From: Canna indica
Lineage: Eukaryota; Streptophyta; Magnoliopsida; Zingiberales; Cannaceae
DNA: 64,000 nucleotides
Direction of reading: 5' to 3'
NCBI GenBank assembly: GCA_034359265.1
Contig: CP136890.1
Location: 71,673,501 to 71,737,500, forward strand
Notes under the pieces: generated by a model
The model's database searches: none
The model's input: only the letters and a program-made list of their open reading frames with translations
What the model was told of the DNA's origin: nothing
Shown: piece by piece, positions 11,681-23,002 of the stretch
Numbering within the stretch: position 1 is the stretch's first letter
Layout of the letters: every line of letters starts with the position of its first letter
Program-made: the position numbers and the translations under genes

Positions 11681-12229
11681 TTATTCCTTATCATCTGAAT
11701 AATAGTATTCGAATTCTTCCTCTTCTACATCTCCAGTTTCCTCAATTTCATGATCGTCATCATCAGCATATTCAACTTCTAATTGAATTGACGTTGTGTC
11801 TGCATCCTCGAGTATTGGAATAATACGATCTACAGCAGGAGGATCATCTTTTTGATAGAAACCATCTGTCATATCAGGTATCAACTTATTTTCTCCTACT
11901 ATCGGATCAATTTTTCCTCTATCTTTTGTCTTACAGACTACACGCCAATCTGCTCTATCTTTATTTCGAGCCGAATACTTCGCGTAATATACTTGTTCGG
12001 CTTGTGATGCCAATATAAAAGGCTCATTTGCTGCCAATTTAGATTTGTAATTAACCTCAACAACTTTATATTTTGGATGAACTTTCATGCCTCTTTCTGT
12101 TGTATCGAACCAATGACATCTAAATAGAATAACTGATTTCAAGCCGAAGTAGTGCAACTCTTTCACTTCTTCCATCAGTCCATAAAAATCCATATCACAT
12201 TCAACATAGGTTGTCCCTTTCACGTACAC
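11681..12229 (-). pseudogene. DUF4216 segment of the CACTA-1 transposase
   Basis: 182 open codons from MYVKGTTYVECDMDFYGLM, a typical DUF4216 start, through CHWFDTTERGMKV and EPFILASQAEQVYY to an acidic Asp/Glu-rich C-terminus ending at 11681. In plant CACTA elements this domain follows DUF4218 as the C-terminal part of the transposase. It overlaps the DUF4218 frame by a few codons near 12201-12229, so the two are separated by a frameshift or splice. The acidic tail is shared with CACTA-2 and CACTA-4. Confidence 0.8.
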
Positions 12230-12953
12230 AGACCCCAGCTTTCATCGTCTTCTTTGTAAATGCATATTCAACCGTGTGAAATTTATACCCATTAACAAAA
12301 TATCCGCTATAGCACGACACAAGTCGCGACGGTCCACTAACAAACTCAAATATTCTTTCATCTATTTCAGCTCTGTGATCTTTGCTGTAAGTCTGAATCC
12401 AAGTAGGGAAATCACGATTCTGTAATCTCTCCAATTCTTCATCGTTGTGAATAGAGTATTTTTGCACCATCTCAATGTCAAATATTTCAATGAATTGTTC
12501 AATCTCTGGACAATTGAGTAATACATACAAGTGTGCCAAATGATACTCTTCCTCGCTTAAGTATCGAGATGGACGAGAACCAAAAGCACGACCAGAGTGA
12601 CAAAATATATTTAAACGCCCATCTAAATGTCGAACACCCCCGTCGTCGTTATGTGGAAGACGATCAAATCTTGTCTGTACTGTCGATTCAAAGTAAAATG
12701 AGCAGAATGTTGAAATTTCTTGGATGATATACGATTCAGATATTGATCCTTCAACAGCTGTGGTGTTCTTTACTTTTTTCTTCAGACGATTCATGTATCT
12801 TTCAAATAAGTACATCCACCGATATTGAACGGGGCCACCAACTCATGCCTCGTATGTCAAGTGTATCGGTAGATGCTCCATCGAGTCAAAAAATGCAGGA
12901 GGGAAAAATTGCTCCAGCTTGCATATGATTTCAACAATATTATTTTCAAGTGT
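12201..12953 (-). pseudogene. DUF4218 segment of the CACTA-1 transposase, with a nonsense codon
   Basis: Reads ...FFDSMEHLPIHL..., then GGPVQYRWMYLFERYMNRLK, then a long conserved tail to 12201. The link between the two parts is broken near 12840: GAGGCATGAGTT replaces the GAGGCACGAGTT present in CACTA-3, a CGA-to-TGA change (Arg to stop). DUF4218 is the usual neighbour of tnp2 in plant CACTA elements. Confidence 0.8.
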
Positions 12954-14520
12954 TCACATATCTTCGACTTGAAGGACATTTGCACATATGTTTCTAAAAA
13001 GCATATTTAATTCAGTCAACGGACCCCAAATATTATCAGGTAGAAGATCTCGAAATGCGATCGGAAGTAATCTCTGCATGAATACATAACAATCATGGCT
13101 ATTCATCCCTGATATTTTACAATCATCGACGTTCACACATCGAGATAAGTTTGAAGCATATCCATCGGGTAATCTGAGTTCTTTTACCCATTGACAAACA
13201 TCTTTGATCTGTTGTTTATTTAACACATATAGGGCCTTCGGTTTCAGATATCGTTCGTTGACCTCTTGTAACTCCAACTCTAGTCTTTTACAAAGTATTT
13301 TCATATCATGTCGGGCTTTGACATTATCTTTAGTTTTTCCGGAAATATCCATCAAAGTGTTGAAAATATTATCAAACACATTTTTTTCAATATGCATGAC
13401 ATCTAAATTATGTCGAATCAATAATGAACTCCAATAGGGCAATTCCCAAAAGATACTTCTTTTCACCCAGTTATGTGTTTGGCCAAAACCTGACACTCTT
13501 TCATTGAGACCAAATACTATATCTGGAAGTGCTCAAACACGTGCTAACATTTGTTCACCAGACAACATCGGTGGTGGCCCATCTCTTTCGACTCTGCCCT
13601 TAGTAAATTTATTACGATTTCCTCGATACTGATGATTAGCCAATAGGAATCAACGATGACAATCAAAGAATGAGATTTTTCGTCCGTTCTGAAGACTGAT
13701 TGATTTAGAGTGTTCCATACAATACAGATAAGAGAGTCGGCTATGAGTGCTCCAACCAGACAACATGCCGTACGCCGGGAAATCATTGATTGTCCACAAG
13801 ATCGTGGCCTTTAAATTGAAGTTTTGCTTCCGATGACAATCATAAGTGACAGCTCCCTCAGTCCACAATATTTTCAATTCATCTATCAATGGTCTGAGAA
13901 ATATGTCAATTTCTTTTTGCGGACCCTTAGGACCCAGAATAATCATCGAAAGATAAATAAATTCATCTTTCATACACATTGACGGTGGCAAATTATAAAC
14001 TGTCAGCAGCACTGACCAACTGAAAAAGAAGTTGCAGAATGTCCAAACGGATTAAAACCATCTGTGCACAATCCCAATCTTATATTTCTAGTATCCCTAG
14101 CAAATGAAGGATAATATGTATCCAAATATTTCCATGCTTCACTATCGGATGGATGAGTCATTACTGTATCATCACGACTTCTTGCATGCCAACTCATGTA
14201 GGGGGCTGTCTTTTCCGACATGAATAATATTTGAAGCCTCGGTGTTAGTGGAAAATATCGAAGCACCTTAAACGGGATATTTTTCTGTCGGACCAATTTC
14301 TTCTCCTTGTAATGAGGATGTTGACATACAGGGCATTTATCCAACTGCACATTTTCTTTATAATATAAAAAACAGTTATTTTGGCACGCGTGTATTTTTT
14401 CGTACCCAAGCCCCAATTTTCTCATTAGCTTTTTAGTCTTATAAAAAGTTAGCTCAAACTTGTTATCAGTAGGCAGCATTCCATTAATCAATCCTACAAT
14501 CCGATCATACGCAACCCCGC
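12954..14520 (-). pseudogene. tnp2 transposase of CACTA-1, degraded
   Basis: The part from MINGMLPTDNKFEL (14491) includes a CPVCQHPHYK zinc-binding turn, APYMSWHARS, HPSDSEAWK and LGLCTDGFNPFG, the segment expected to hold the first catalytic Asp. A one-base deletion near 14012 shifts frame into NLPPSMCMKDEF...TINDFPAYGMLSGWSTH. A CGA-to-TGA stop sits near 13647, another stop near 13545, and then HNLDVMHIEKNVFDN (12954-13496), the segment expected to hold the acidic residue. The N-terminal transposase-associated domain is absent because the region above 14520 is deleted. By comparison with CACTA-2 and CACTA-3 these are lesions of this copy. Confidence 0.85.
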
Positions 14521-14529
14521 TGATATTAC

Positions 14530-14920
14530 AATCGGCCTTGATCTAACAAATTAAATAATTAATCTAAATAATTAATTAACAAATAAATAAATAAATAAAT
14601 AAATAAATAAAAAATAATCTACAATTTTTGGCGCCGGAGTACAGTGTCCGGACACTGTACAAGATTCGGCGGCGGCCATCGGCCGCCCGCCGCCTGTCGA
14701 AACCCTAAAAATAGGGTTTCAGTCGGATTTCCCGCCGGCCGCAATTGGAAGAGATGGCCGGGCGGCGATGAATACCTAAAATCGACGGTCGAGGACGGAC
14801 GACAGCGTCGGCAGCGGCAGCTCGGCATCGTCGGCAGCGACGACGAGAGGCGGGAGGAGGAGGCGGCGGCAACAGCGGGAGGAAGAAGGGGCGGGCGTGA
14901 TCTGTGACCTATATAAACTT
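14530..14920 (-). promoter_or_regulatory. CACTA-1 5' leader with palindrome and inverted telo-boxes
   Basis: This is the non-coding GC-rich leader between the subterminal array and tnp2. It contains a perfect 22-bp palindrome at 14639-14660 (half-site GTACAGTGTCC) and a perfect 9-bp inverted repeat of GAAACCCTA around AAAA at 14699-14720, which is two telo-boxes facing each other. A TAAA microsatellite lies at about 14584-14611. The same two signals recur in CACTA-2 and CACTA-3. A promoter role is inferred from position. Confidence 0.6.
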
Positions 14921-14924
14921 ATCA

Positions 14925-15205
14925 GCAACGACTCACTCACTCGTTAGAAAGCCGTTGCTAATAAGTTATCATCAGCAACGGCTCACTTGTACGTTAGAAA
15001 GCCGTTGCTGATAATTAAAATCATTAGCAACGGCTCGCGTGTCCGTTAGAAAGCCGTTGCAGATAATTAAAATCATTAGCAACGGCTCGCGTGTCCGTTA
15101 GAAAGCCGTTGCAGATACAACATATCTGCAACAGCTTGAGCGGCCGTAAGAATGTCGTTGCAAATAGCAACGGCTTGAGCGGCCGTTGCTGAAGACTCAA
15201 ATTCT
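14925..15205. repeat. CACTA-1 right subterminal repeat array
   Basis: Alternating GCAACGGCTC and AAAGCCGTTGC pairs, spaced by about 25 bp, form short inverted repeats up to the right terminus at 15212. This is the 5' (transposase) end of the element. Confidence 0.85.
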
Positions 15206-15400
15206 AGTAGTGAATCAATTTTTGCATGTTTTACCGATAAATTTATTTAACGTTGATTTCATTCTGGACTGATTATTTTACTTTGAAGTACCAACTATAA
15301 TTCTTTGATAAAGTTTTTGTTCTCTATGCAGGACCCATTAATTAAATTTTTGATTTATTAAATATATGTTATATTTAGAAGAAATTTTTCGTGTTGGATG

Positions 15401-15784
15401 GATTATTTTTTCTTTTCTTATATATTTTCATTGTTGAAATTTACTAAACTCACGTTTACTATGTATATTCGTAATTTTACAAAATTTATAAATTTATACT
15501 ATATAAATTTATTTGATTAAGATTCAAAATTGCCGCATGGGAAATTTAGAATCATACTTTGCTTAATTAACTCTAAATTATATTTTATTTCGGATTATTT
15601 TTTCTTTTCTTATATATTTTCATTATTGAAATTTAGTAAACTAATATTTACTATCTATATTAGTAATTTTACAAAATTGATAAATTTATATTATATAAAT
15701 TTATTTGATTAAGATTCAAAATTGTCACCGGGCAAATTTAGAATCAAGCTTTGCTTAATAATTCTAATTTATATTTTATTTCAT
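15401..15784. repeat. Tandem duplication, 192-bp period
   Basis: GATTATTTTTTCTTTTC at 15401 recurs at 15593. The following text (TTAGTAAACT..., GATTAAGATTCAAAATTG, AATTTAGAATCA) is collinear in both copies with point differences. Confidence 0.8.
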
Positions 15785-16135
15785 AATTAATTTCGATCAA
15801 TTATATTGCATATTGCTGCAAATTAATTATAATTTATATTTTTTTCTCATTATATAAACATTATTATTAATTGCACAAATTACAGTAATGAATTTAATTG
15901 GAGGGAGCCATTGAAATTAATTGTGTATTAATATAATAAAATTGAAATAATTACTGCGCAGATGTAGGCGTTGTATACAATAATCAATTATATTAATTAA
16001 ATTTGGTTGACGTAGCAAATCTAAACCTTTTAAATTTTAAAATTTTAATACCCTTTTTTTTATCTCTTCGACAATTAATGTCACATGCACAATTTTGCTT
16101 TGTTTTGAAATGCCAATTAATGTAGCATTCTATTT

Positions 16136-16465
16136 TTTTTTGTAAGTAGAACATGTTCTTTAACTAGAGATGTATTATCTAATTTTTTTTGTATATTTTA
16201 ATTTTTGAAATCTATATAAATTTATTATAATTGTTTTGATTTTTTCATCCAAAATATCATCATCACAATGATTTTCTATTAAAAATTACTATGCAAAAAT
16301 AAATATTTTTGTAAGAATAAATTCTTTCACTAGAGATGTATTATCTATTTTTTTGTATATTTTAATCTTTGAAATCTACATGAAGTTATTATAATTGTTT
16401 TGATTTTTTTATGCAAAATATCATTACAATGAATATTTTTATTAAAAATTACTCTCCAAAAATAA
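16136..16465. repeat. Tandem duplication, 166-bp period
   Basis: ACTAGAGATGTATTATCTA at 16163 recurs at 16329, with TTGAAATCTA, TAATTGTTTTGATTTTTT and AAAATATCAT collinear in both copies. Confidence 0.8.
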
Positions 16466-17708
16466 ATATATTATTAAATAAATATATACAATAATATAGA
16501 AGCTTTTTTATGTATTGAGGTCAAAAAAATTTCTCTTAAAAATATTAGTGTTGATTCTTGATTTATATATATATATATTTCTTTGAACCTATATTTTTGT
16601 GGTAGTAATTATAGGTTTACTGAATAATTATTAAAAATATTTTTTAATATTATAATTATTATATAATTTATTTTTATTTATTTTTTCAATTGTTATCTAT
16701 ACTTATGCAAATTTGATTTGTATAGTTTATTTATATTTGTGTTATATTTAATGTTTACCCTTAAAATTATTTATATTTTTCAATTTTATTTGTATATATT
16801 TTTTAATAACTTATTATATGTTTTGAAATATTTTTTACTTTTGTATTCAAAAATTAATTAGTGTTTTATTTTTTATGTATTTAAAAAATTCTCTGAATAT
16901 GACAAAAAATAGAAATAATATATACGATCAATTAGTGTCCATAATTGTTTCACCCAATTAATTAAAATTTTAATAAATTTTTATTAAAATAAAATTGACT
17001 TTTAATTCATAATAGAAAATATTTATTTTAAAGAATTTTTTAAAAGATCAATTTTTCAACTAAATGCATCATAAATTAGTTATCTTAGAATAATTTAAAA
17101 TTAAGCTCCAATATTTTGAAAATCTTTTATTTTTGAATAATTAATTAATTTAGTAATTCATACAACAAATAAGCATTTAATTCTTCGATATTGTATTTTT
17201 TATTACCAAAATTAAAATATTAGGCATCGCAAATAAGAAAATATCGTTATTGGAATTTGATCGATTAAGTTAGTTTGAGAAATTGGTGTCTTGCTTGATA
17301 ACTCTACGTTAGAGCTTAAATTCGAGTTGATGTGAGAAGAAACACATTATATATATAGAATAAATTAATAATTCAATTACCAAATATTATAATTATCACA
17401 TTAAAAAAAAGTAATTAATTATGGTGAGTTTAATTTAGATATTTTTTTTTACATTTTATGCATATATTCGTGTATAATTTGGTTAATTTTAATTTCTAAT
17501 TTAAGGTAAAAAAATACAAATCATATTTTAAAAAATATATATGATTTTATAATTATATACATTAAATTAAATTTATATTTATATTTTTCTCTACACTTAT
17601 ATATTTTAATATATGATATTTGTTATTATTTTTAATTATTTAGGTATTGAATATTATAATTTAAATTAACTTAATTTTAATTTGTTGACATAATTTTTAA
17701 AAAGATTT

Positions 17709-17716
<8 letters not shown>

Positions 17717-17758
<42 letters not shown>
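17717..17758. repeat. (AT)n microsatellite
   Basis: About 20 uninterrupted AT dinucleotides. Confidence 0.95.
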
Positions 17759-17762
<4 letters not shown>

Positions 17763-18414
17763 TGCAATGTGTGAGTTTTCAACTAATTATATATAATAAT
17801 TAAACAAGTATTTTTAAACGTAAATTATTAAATGTTATGATATATGTTAGTGTTATAATTGACAAGTTACCTAATTTTGAGTAATATCCAGTACTTGAAG
17901 GTGATATCTCTTACTTGAAATTGTTCTGTGTACATTGGCTTTAATAATTCATACCTAATCGAAACTGATTAGTTGATCACCCTAATGGCTTTAATAATTC
18001 ATATCTTAAATTGATTAAGACATATTTACGGATAAGAGATGATAAGATATGTAATGAATTAATATCCGATCGAAATTAGATAAGAGATGATAAAGACGTG
18101 TGATGAATTAATATTCAATCAAAATCGATTTAAATTGATTGGATAGACTGTTTACGCATTTAAAATTCTACCCATTGTGAGTCTTATTCTCAACTAAACA
18201 AAAGGAATAACTATTCAACCAAAGTAACAATAATTTTTCTCTATTTCATATTTCTTACCATTTCTTTGCGTATTCAACTAAAATATACCCTTGAGTTCTT
18301 CTATTTTGAAGACTTCTCGTTACAATCCCACATTAAAATATACGCAATAACTTAAGTTGACATTAATAATAGTATATTAATTTATCAAGTCTTATTAAAT
18401 TAATAGGAATTTCT

Positions 18415-18855
18415 CAAACTATATTTTGGGAGAAAAAAATTCTCAAATTCAGATTTCGAAATTCAAAATTCTCAAAATCGAAACTTAATAGATTTGATAC
18501 TCACTTTACTCATGGATTAAAGTCTCTAATCAATTAGAGGCTTTGGTTAAATATATATATATATTTTAAAAATAATTTTAATTTATAATAAAACTGAGGT
18601 GTTAGAGTCTACAAAATATATTTCAAACTCTTTAATTCATTAGAGACTTTTACACAAAGTTTATAAAATTAAATTTAAAATAAAAATTGTGAAATATTTT
18701 AATAAAAAATATTTTTTTGAACCACAACACATCTTTTGTATTTTTAAAAAGATATTTCATTAATTAAAATTATTATTTTTCAATTATATAGCTATTATAG
18801 ACTTTTGGCAAAAGTCTCTAATACATTAGTGACTTTGACCCAAAGTCTATAAAAT
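18415..18855. mobile_element. Left half of a foldback/long-TIR element, split by Gy-A
   Basis: The left half, read forward, aligns to the right half (46964-47530) read in reverse. Shared in order are GAGAAAAA-TTCT, ATTCTCAAAATCG, AATTTGATA-TCA, AAGTCTCTAAT and TTAGAG-CTTTGG. Within each arm, AAGTCTCTAA / TTAGAGACTTT pairs recur. No transposase is seen. Superfamily is unknown: the long repetitive inverted ends suggest a foldback or MULE-like MITE. The split is at 18855 with duplicated AAAAT. Confidence 0.65.
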
Positions 18856-19278
18856 TGTCACGCCTCAAACTCAGGGTCGCGTGATTGGCCAGGGTATACG
18901 TGCCTATACCCCGCAGACTAACTCATGCACATGCCAATATCTAGCGGAAAGAAATCAACAAGTTTTTATTTAATAAAAACAAAGTTCATCTTAAACCAGA
19001 TTTAATAATGAATAAAATGCGAAAATAATACATCAAGTGCATCAGACCAAATACAATAAAATCTGAGTGAAATGACATAAATGCCCTCAATGGCTAGAAC
19101 TCAAAGAAACCAACAAAAGTGCATAGCACACTATCAAAGGACTCGACTACGACCCTATCTAGGACTACTATGAGATCATGCGGCTCCATTACCCTCCAGC
19201 TGTGCCAAGTGCTCCAACTCTACATGAATAAGGTTATGAAAGTGTGACTAGATATCAGGCCATCTGGCCACTACCTTC
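18856..19278 (-). repeat. Gy-A 3' LTR, outer part
   Basis: Starts TGTCACGCCTCAAACTC and aligns with the start of the 5' LTR at 39195 and its continuation from 44258 (CATGCCAACATCTAGCG). A segment of roughly 100-150 bp present in the other LTR (44540-44670) is missing near 19213. It is cut at 19278 by Gy-B. Confidence 0.85.
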
Positions 19279-21534
19279 TAATATCATAGATATTTAAATT
19301 TATTATTTTTCCTCTTATGTATGTTTGCCAACCTAACGGACTAGTTCATGGTCGAGCCGAGTCGACTCATGGTCCAGAGCGAGTTTGTGAGCTCGGGTAA
19401 ATAGGATATGAATTTATAAATTTATGAATTTTTAGGCTTGGGTAGTTGAGATTATTTAATTTGATGTTGTATGTGCATAATTGCTAATTATGTTCATATG
19501 AGTATTTAATTAGTTGCTTGTGATTTATTAGAATAAGTTTAATTAAATTAATTAAGTCTATCGGGTTAGTGGGTTTGATTTTGGCTTAAGGTGGATGCAG
19601 ATTTGGATTAAGGTGTTTAAGATGTTAGGGTTGAGAAGGGAGTATGAAACCCCCTCCTCATGGCTTGTGGCTCCTATTTTTAGAGCCACCTAAAGAATTG
19701 AGATGGGGAACTAGCCGCCAAGCCGCCGCATGAGCCAGCCCTTCTCCTCCTCTCCTCTCTTTCTTTCCTTTGGAGCCGAGCCGAGCCGCCTGCTTTCCCT
19801 TTCTCCTCCTTTCCTTTGGAGTCGAGCCGAGAAGTGCCGAGCCAAGCCGCCTGCTTTCCCTTCCTCCCCTCTCTCTCTTCCTTCCCTTTGGAGTCGAGTC
19901 GAGAGGATCTTGATAATGACTAATTAGGGGTTCTTAAGAAGGGGGGTCTTGATCTTAATACTTGATTCTTGATTTAAGTGTGTGGGTTATTGTTAATCTT
20001 GATGAAAAGTATAATTTATGTGAATTAATTCCTGAGATTAGTATTATGTCCAAATGGTAATTTAGGGGTTAATTTCTGTTAATTTTTGGATTTAATTCTA
20101 TAAGTATGCTGAAATTGAATGTTGCTGGAATTGTATAATGAGATGATAAATCTGTGCTGATTTTAATTTATTTCTTGTTGTGTGTGTATATGTGTGAATA
20201 TAGTCATATAACCTATCGTTTCGATCAGAAAATATAGTTTAGAAACATAGGACACACTTTGGAGACTAGATTCGGGTTAGACATATCAGTTTTTGGCAGA
20301 ATAGTAACTTAAAATAAAATCCTAAAACAAAACCCTAATTGAGATGATCTAAATTTTAATTATATAATTAAAATTGGGTTATGGGTGAGCATAATCTGTT
20401 ATGAACCAACTTATAAAATATGCATGAAATAAAACCACACAGGTTCATTACATTACGGGTCTAAGAGATAGGGGTCGGGTTTGAAGCATTGAGACGCTTC
20501 ATAATGAGGACACCCCTAGGACACCGTAGGAGAATCTTGTCTTAGGTTTTGATGTGTCATATCCATGAGAATGGCGGAGTGGCTCAATTAGGAGCCGAAT
20601 TTTGGGCTATGCCCGGGTGGTTGGACGTCAAATTCCCAACCTGCAGAGTAAGTTCAGAGGGCCTTCCCGATTACTCTTGTGATATCACGTCTCGTGGAGC
20701 AAGTTCGGATGGCCTTTATCGATTGCTCCCGAGGTTCCTTATACTAGGATAAGATTGGATGGCCCGGCCCGATGCACTTCCCTAGTATGTGTTGTTGCCT
20801 TTGGTCATGGTGGCTTCGGCCCGATGCACTTCTTTAGTATGTGTTGTTGCCTTTGGGCATGGTGGGCTTCGGCCCGATGCACTTCTTTAGTATGTGTTGT
20901 TGCCTTCGGGCATGGTGGGCTTTGACCTGATGCACTTTTTGGAGGGTTAGATGCCTTGGGCATGGGTAGCCTATTGGCCTGGTAGCTAGTCACACCTTTG
21001 TGACATTGCCTCTTTAGATATAGATTTTATTCTGGTTATCTCTGTGTTTTTATTTGTGAGGGTTGGTAAAACCGTTCGCTGAGTTCTTTGAACTCACCCA
21101 TTGTCGTTTGATTTCTGTTTTGTAGAGCCTGACCGATGAGGTGGGCCGAAGCCCTTGGCGCAGCTGGAGAGCAGTGGAGCCGCATGATCTCATAGTAGTC
21201 CTAGTTAGGGTCGTAGTCGAGTCATTTGGTAGTAGTCATGCACTTGTATTAGCTTGATTTGGAGTTGTAGCCCTGAGGACATTTATGTCATTTATTTTAG
21301 ATTTTATTGTATCTGAACTTTTGAACTGTTGCACTTAACTGTTATTTCCGCACTTTATGTTTCATCGAGCTTGTTGAAATAAAACTATGTTTTGGTTCGC
21401 TTTTCATTTGAAATAAAAACTTGTTATTTCTTTCGCTATATTTACTTGTTGAGTTGGCATGTGCACGATTTAGGCTGCGGGGTATAGACACGTACACCCT
21501 GGCCAGTCACGTGACGTTGAGTTAAGGCGTGACA
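19279..21534 (+). repeat. Gy-B 5' LTR
   Basis: From TAATATCATAG (initial TG lost) to GGCGTGACA at 21534. The CT-rich 'CTCCTCTCC' stretch near 19740-19900 gives apparent frames (19730-19927) that are low-complexity LTR, not genes. The LTR contains the 53-bp tandem repeats listed next. Confidence 0.85.
20767..20945. repeat. 53-bp tandem repeat inside the Gy-B LTR
   Basis: GATGCACTTC starts at 20771, 20823 and 20876, with a decayed fourth near 20929. Each is followed by TAGTATGTGTTGTTGCCTT and GGCATGGTGGGC. Related copies occur in the 3' LTR (about 29035-29190). The reverse complement of the neighbouring GAGGGCCTTCCCGATTACTC block is repeated in the Gy-A LTRs (30300-30560, 44815-45120). Confidence 0.8.
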
Positions 21535-21538
21535 AAAT

Positions 21539-21550
21539 TGGTATCAGAGC
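21539..21550 (+). other. Gy-B primer-binding site
   Basis: TGGTATCAGAGC, complementary to the 3' end of initiator tRNA-Met. It starts four bases after the LTR end. It is the usual primer site of plant copia and chromovirus elements. Confidence 0.9.
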
Positions 21551-21747
21551 ATATGGTTCGGTCTGACTACGAGCTAGAGTTGTCACCGTATAGGACATTG
21601 CTAGTGTGTCAGTATACGGTAGGGGTATGCTATGAGATCAATGAGCTATGTCTGCACCTCAATGCGACTTGTGGTTTAGTTTGTAAAATATTGGGTGAAT
21701 TCAATTGCTTAATCATGAATTGTTTCTTTTTTGGTGTTTCCAGATTG

Positions 21748-22430
21748 ATGGAGGTGGTGTTTGATGCCGCAAGGAGCGGTAGTGATAGCAACTCTTCTGA
21801 GCACCGAGGTCGGGGTCGCGGGAGACCACCGCAGGCTCGAGAGGATTTGGGACATGATCCCATGGTTGTTCAGTTGGAGGCCCGAGTGGCCGAGCTGACT
21901 GAGGTACTCTGTAGGGAGGAGGAACTGGGACAGTCCCAGGGTAGCGCAGCGTGAAGCCGTGAATGACCCTGTGCTAGAGAGTGCATCATTTTTGGGGGCT
22001 ACCTTTGTATGGGAGTCTGGGTTTGATATCCTTGCAATGTTTGCTTAGCATCTTGATCGATTAATTGGGTCTCGTCATATAGTTTAAATATTCATGGTAC
22101 AGTATGGTTAGGGCGGCCTTAGGGATCTTAGGGGGGGCGGTTGATAGAGTTCTGCAGATGGGATCTACAGGGGTTGGCTGATGGTAAATTTCCCCTATAG
22201 TTAAAATTTTGGATTGATTGGAGGATCTTTCCCTTAGAATTCAGGAAATATAAATTTGGGTGTAGAGCGACCTTATGCTTAAGGGTCATGATTATGTGCA
22301 GCCAGAGTTGAGTAGGACCTAGAGCGATTTCGCTCTGAGGCATGTTTTGGGTGCAGATGGGTTGGGCATTTCAGAAAGGATTATCCTGACAATGACAGTC
22401 AGCAGCCTGATTAGACCAGAGGAAAGACAT
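21748..22430 (+). pseudogene. Gy-B gag remnant with a mutated zinc knuckle
   Basis: An ATG at 21748 opens MEVVFDAARSGSD followed by an Arg/Gly-rich stretch (HRGRGRGRPPQ), running to a stop at 21954. The core of gag is mostly deleted. Near 22341-22388 the frame reads CFGCRWVGHFRKDYPD, a CCHC knuckle whose last Cys is Tyr. A TAG follows shortly after. Gag is therefore far shorter than in intact chromoviruses and cannot form normal particles. Confidence 0.65.
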
Positions 22431-22432
22431 CA

Positions 22433-22909
22433 ATGTCAGTGGATTCCGTAGCTCAGAGAGGTCAGACTCGTGGAGGAGGCCAGCGAGTTGGTGGTTTAGA
22501 GAGGTCCGCTGCATGGGTGTTTGCTATGAACCAGGAGGGCGCTGAGGTATCTAGGGCAGTGGTGTCAGGTAATATTGTTGTTGGGTCTGCCATTGCATAT
22601 GTCTTGTTTGATCTGGGTGCTACGCACTCTTTTGTATCTGCTTTGTTTGCTGCTAAGTTGTCAGGGGTACCTTCTGTGCTGGAGTTACCTCTTGTGGTGT
22701 CTATGCCTATGGGCATTTCTGTGATGGCAGAGACAAACTTTCAGGGCTGCAAGATTGTCATTTGTGGGCATGTGTTGATAGTCGATTTGACACTCCTGTC
22801 GATGCTGGAGCTTGACGTAATTTTGGGCATGGACTGGTTGGCGGACCATTTTGCCTCAATGGATTGCAGGGTTAAGACTGTGACCTTCAGTAAGCTCGAA
22901 TTGCCCTAG
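22433..22909 (+). pseudogene. Gy-B protease domain, active-site Ser lost
   Basis: The frame contains AWVFAMNQEGAEVSRAVVSG, VLFDLGATHSFVSALFAAKL and LELDVILGMDWLADHFASMD. This is the retropepsin region of gypsy pol. The canonical DSG catalytic triplet reads DLG. The first Met is not a natural start: the frame is a piece of a gag-pol polyprotein. A TAG ends it at 22909. Confidence 0.8.
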
Positions 22910-23002
22910 TTTACCTTCTAGGATGATGGAAGGGGAGAGCCATTAATGACAATTTCAGCTTTTAAGGCCCGGAAGCTACTTTTGGGTGGATGCTAATCCT
23001 TT

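Larger units (their letters stand above)
9444..15212 (-). mobile_element. CACTA-1, En/Spm-type DNA transposon (5.77 kb)
   Basis: It begins CACTACTAGAAA at 9444 and ends TTCTAGTAGTG at 15212, flanked on both sides by the 3-bp target duplication AAT (9441-9443, 15213-15215). GCAACGGC/GCCGTTGC motifs crowd both subterminal regions. Coding order on the minus strand is tnp2, DUF4218, DUF4216, then a separate multi-exon TNPA-like gene. It is not autonomous: tnp2 has nonsense codons and a frameshift, and the transposase-associated domain at the start of tnp2 is missing. It is the fullest copy of the right-hand coding content in the window. Confidence 0.95.
15213..18414. other. AT-rich intergenic DNA without a recognised gene
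   Basis: Very AT-rich sequence with short frames only. It holds two local duplications and one AT microsatellite, listed separately. No conserved protein, tRNA or splice structure was seen. Confidence 0.6.
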
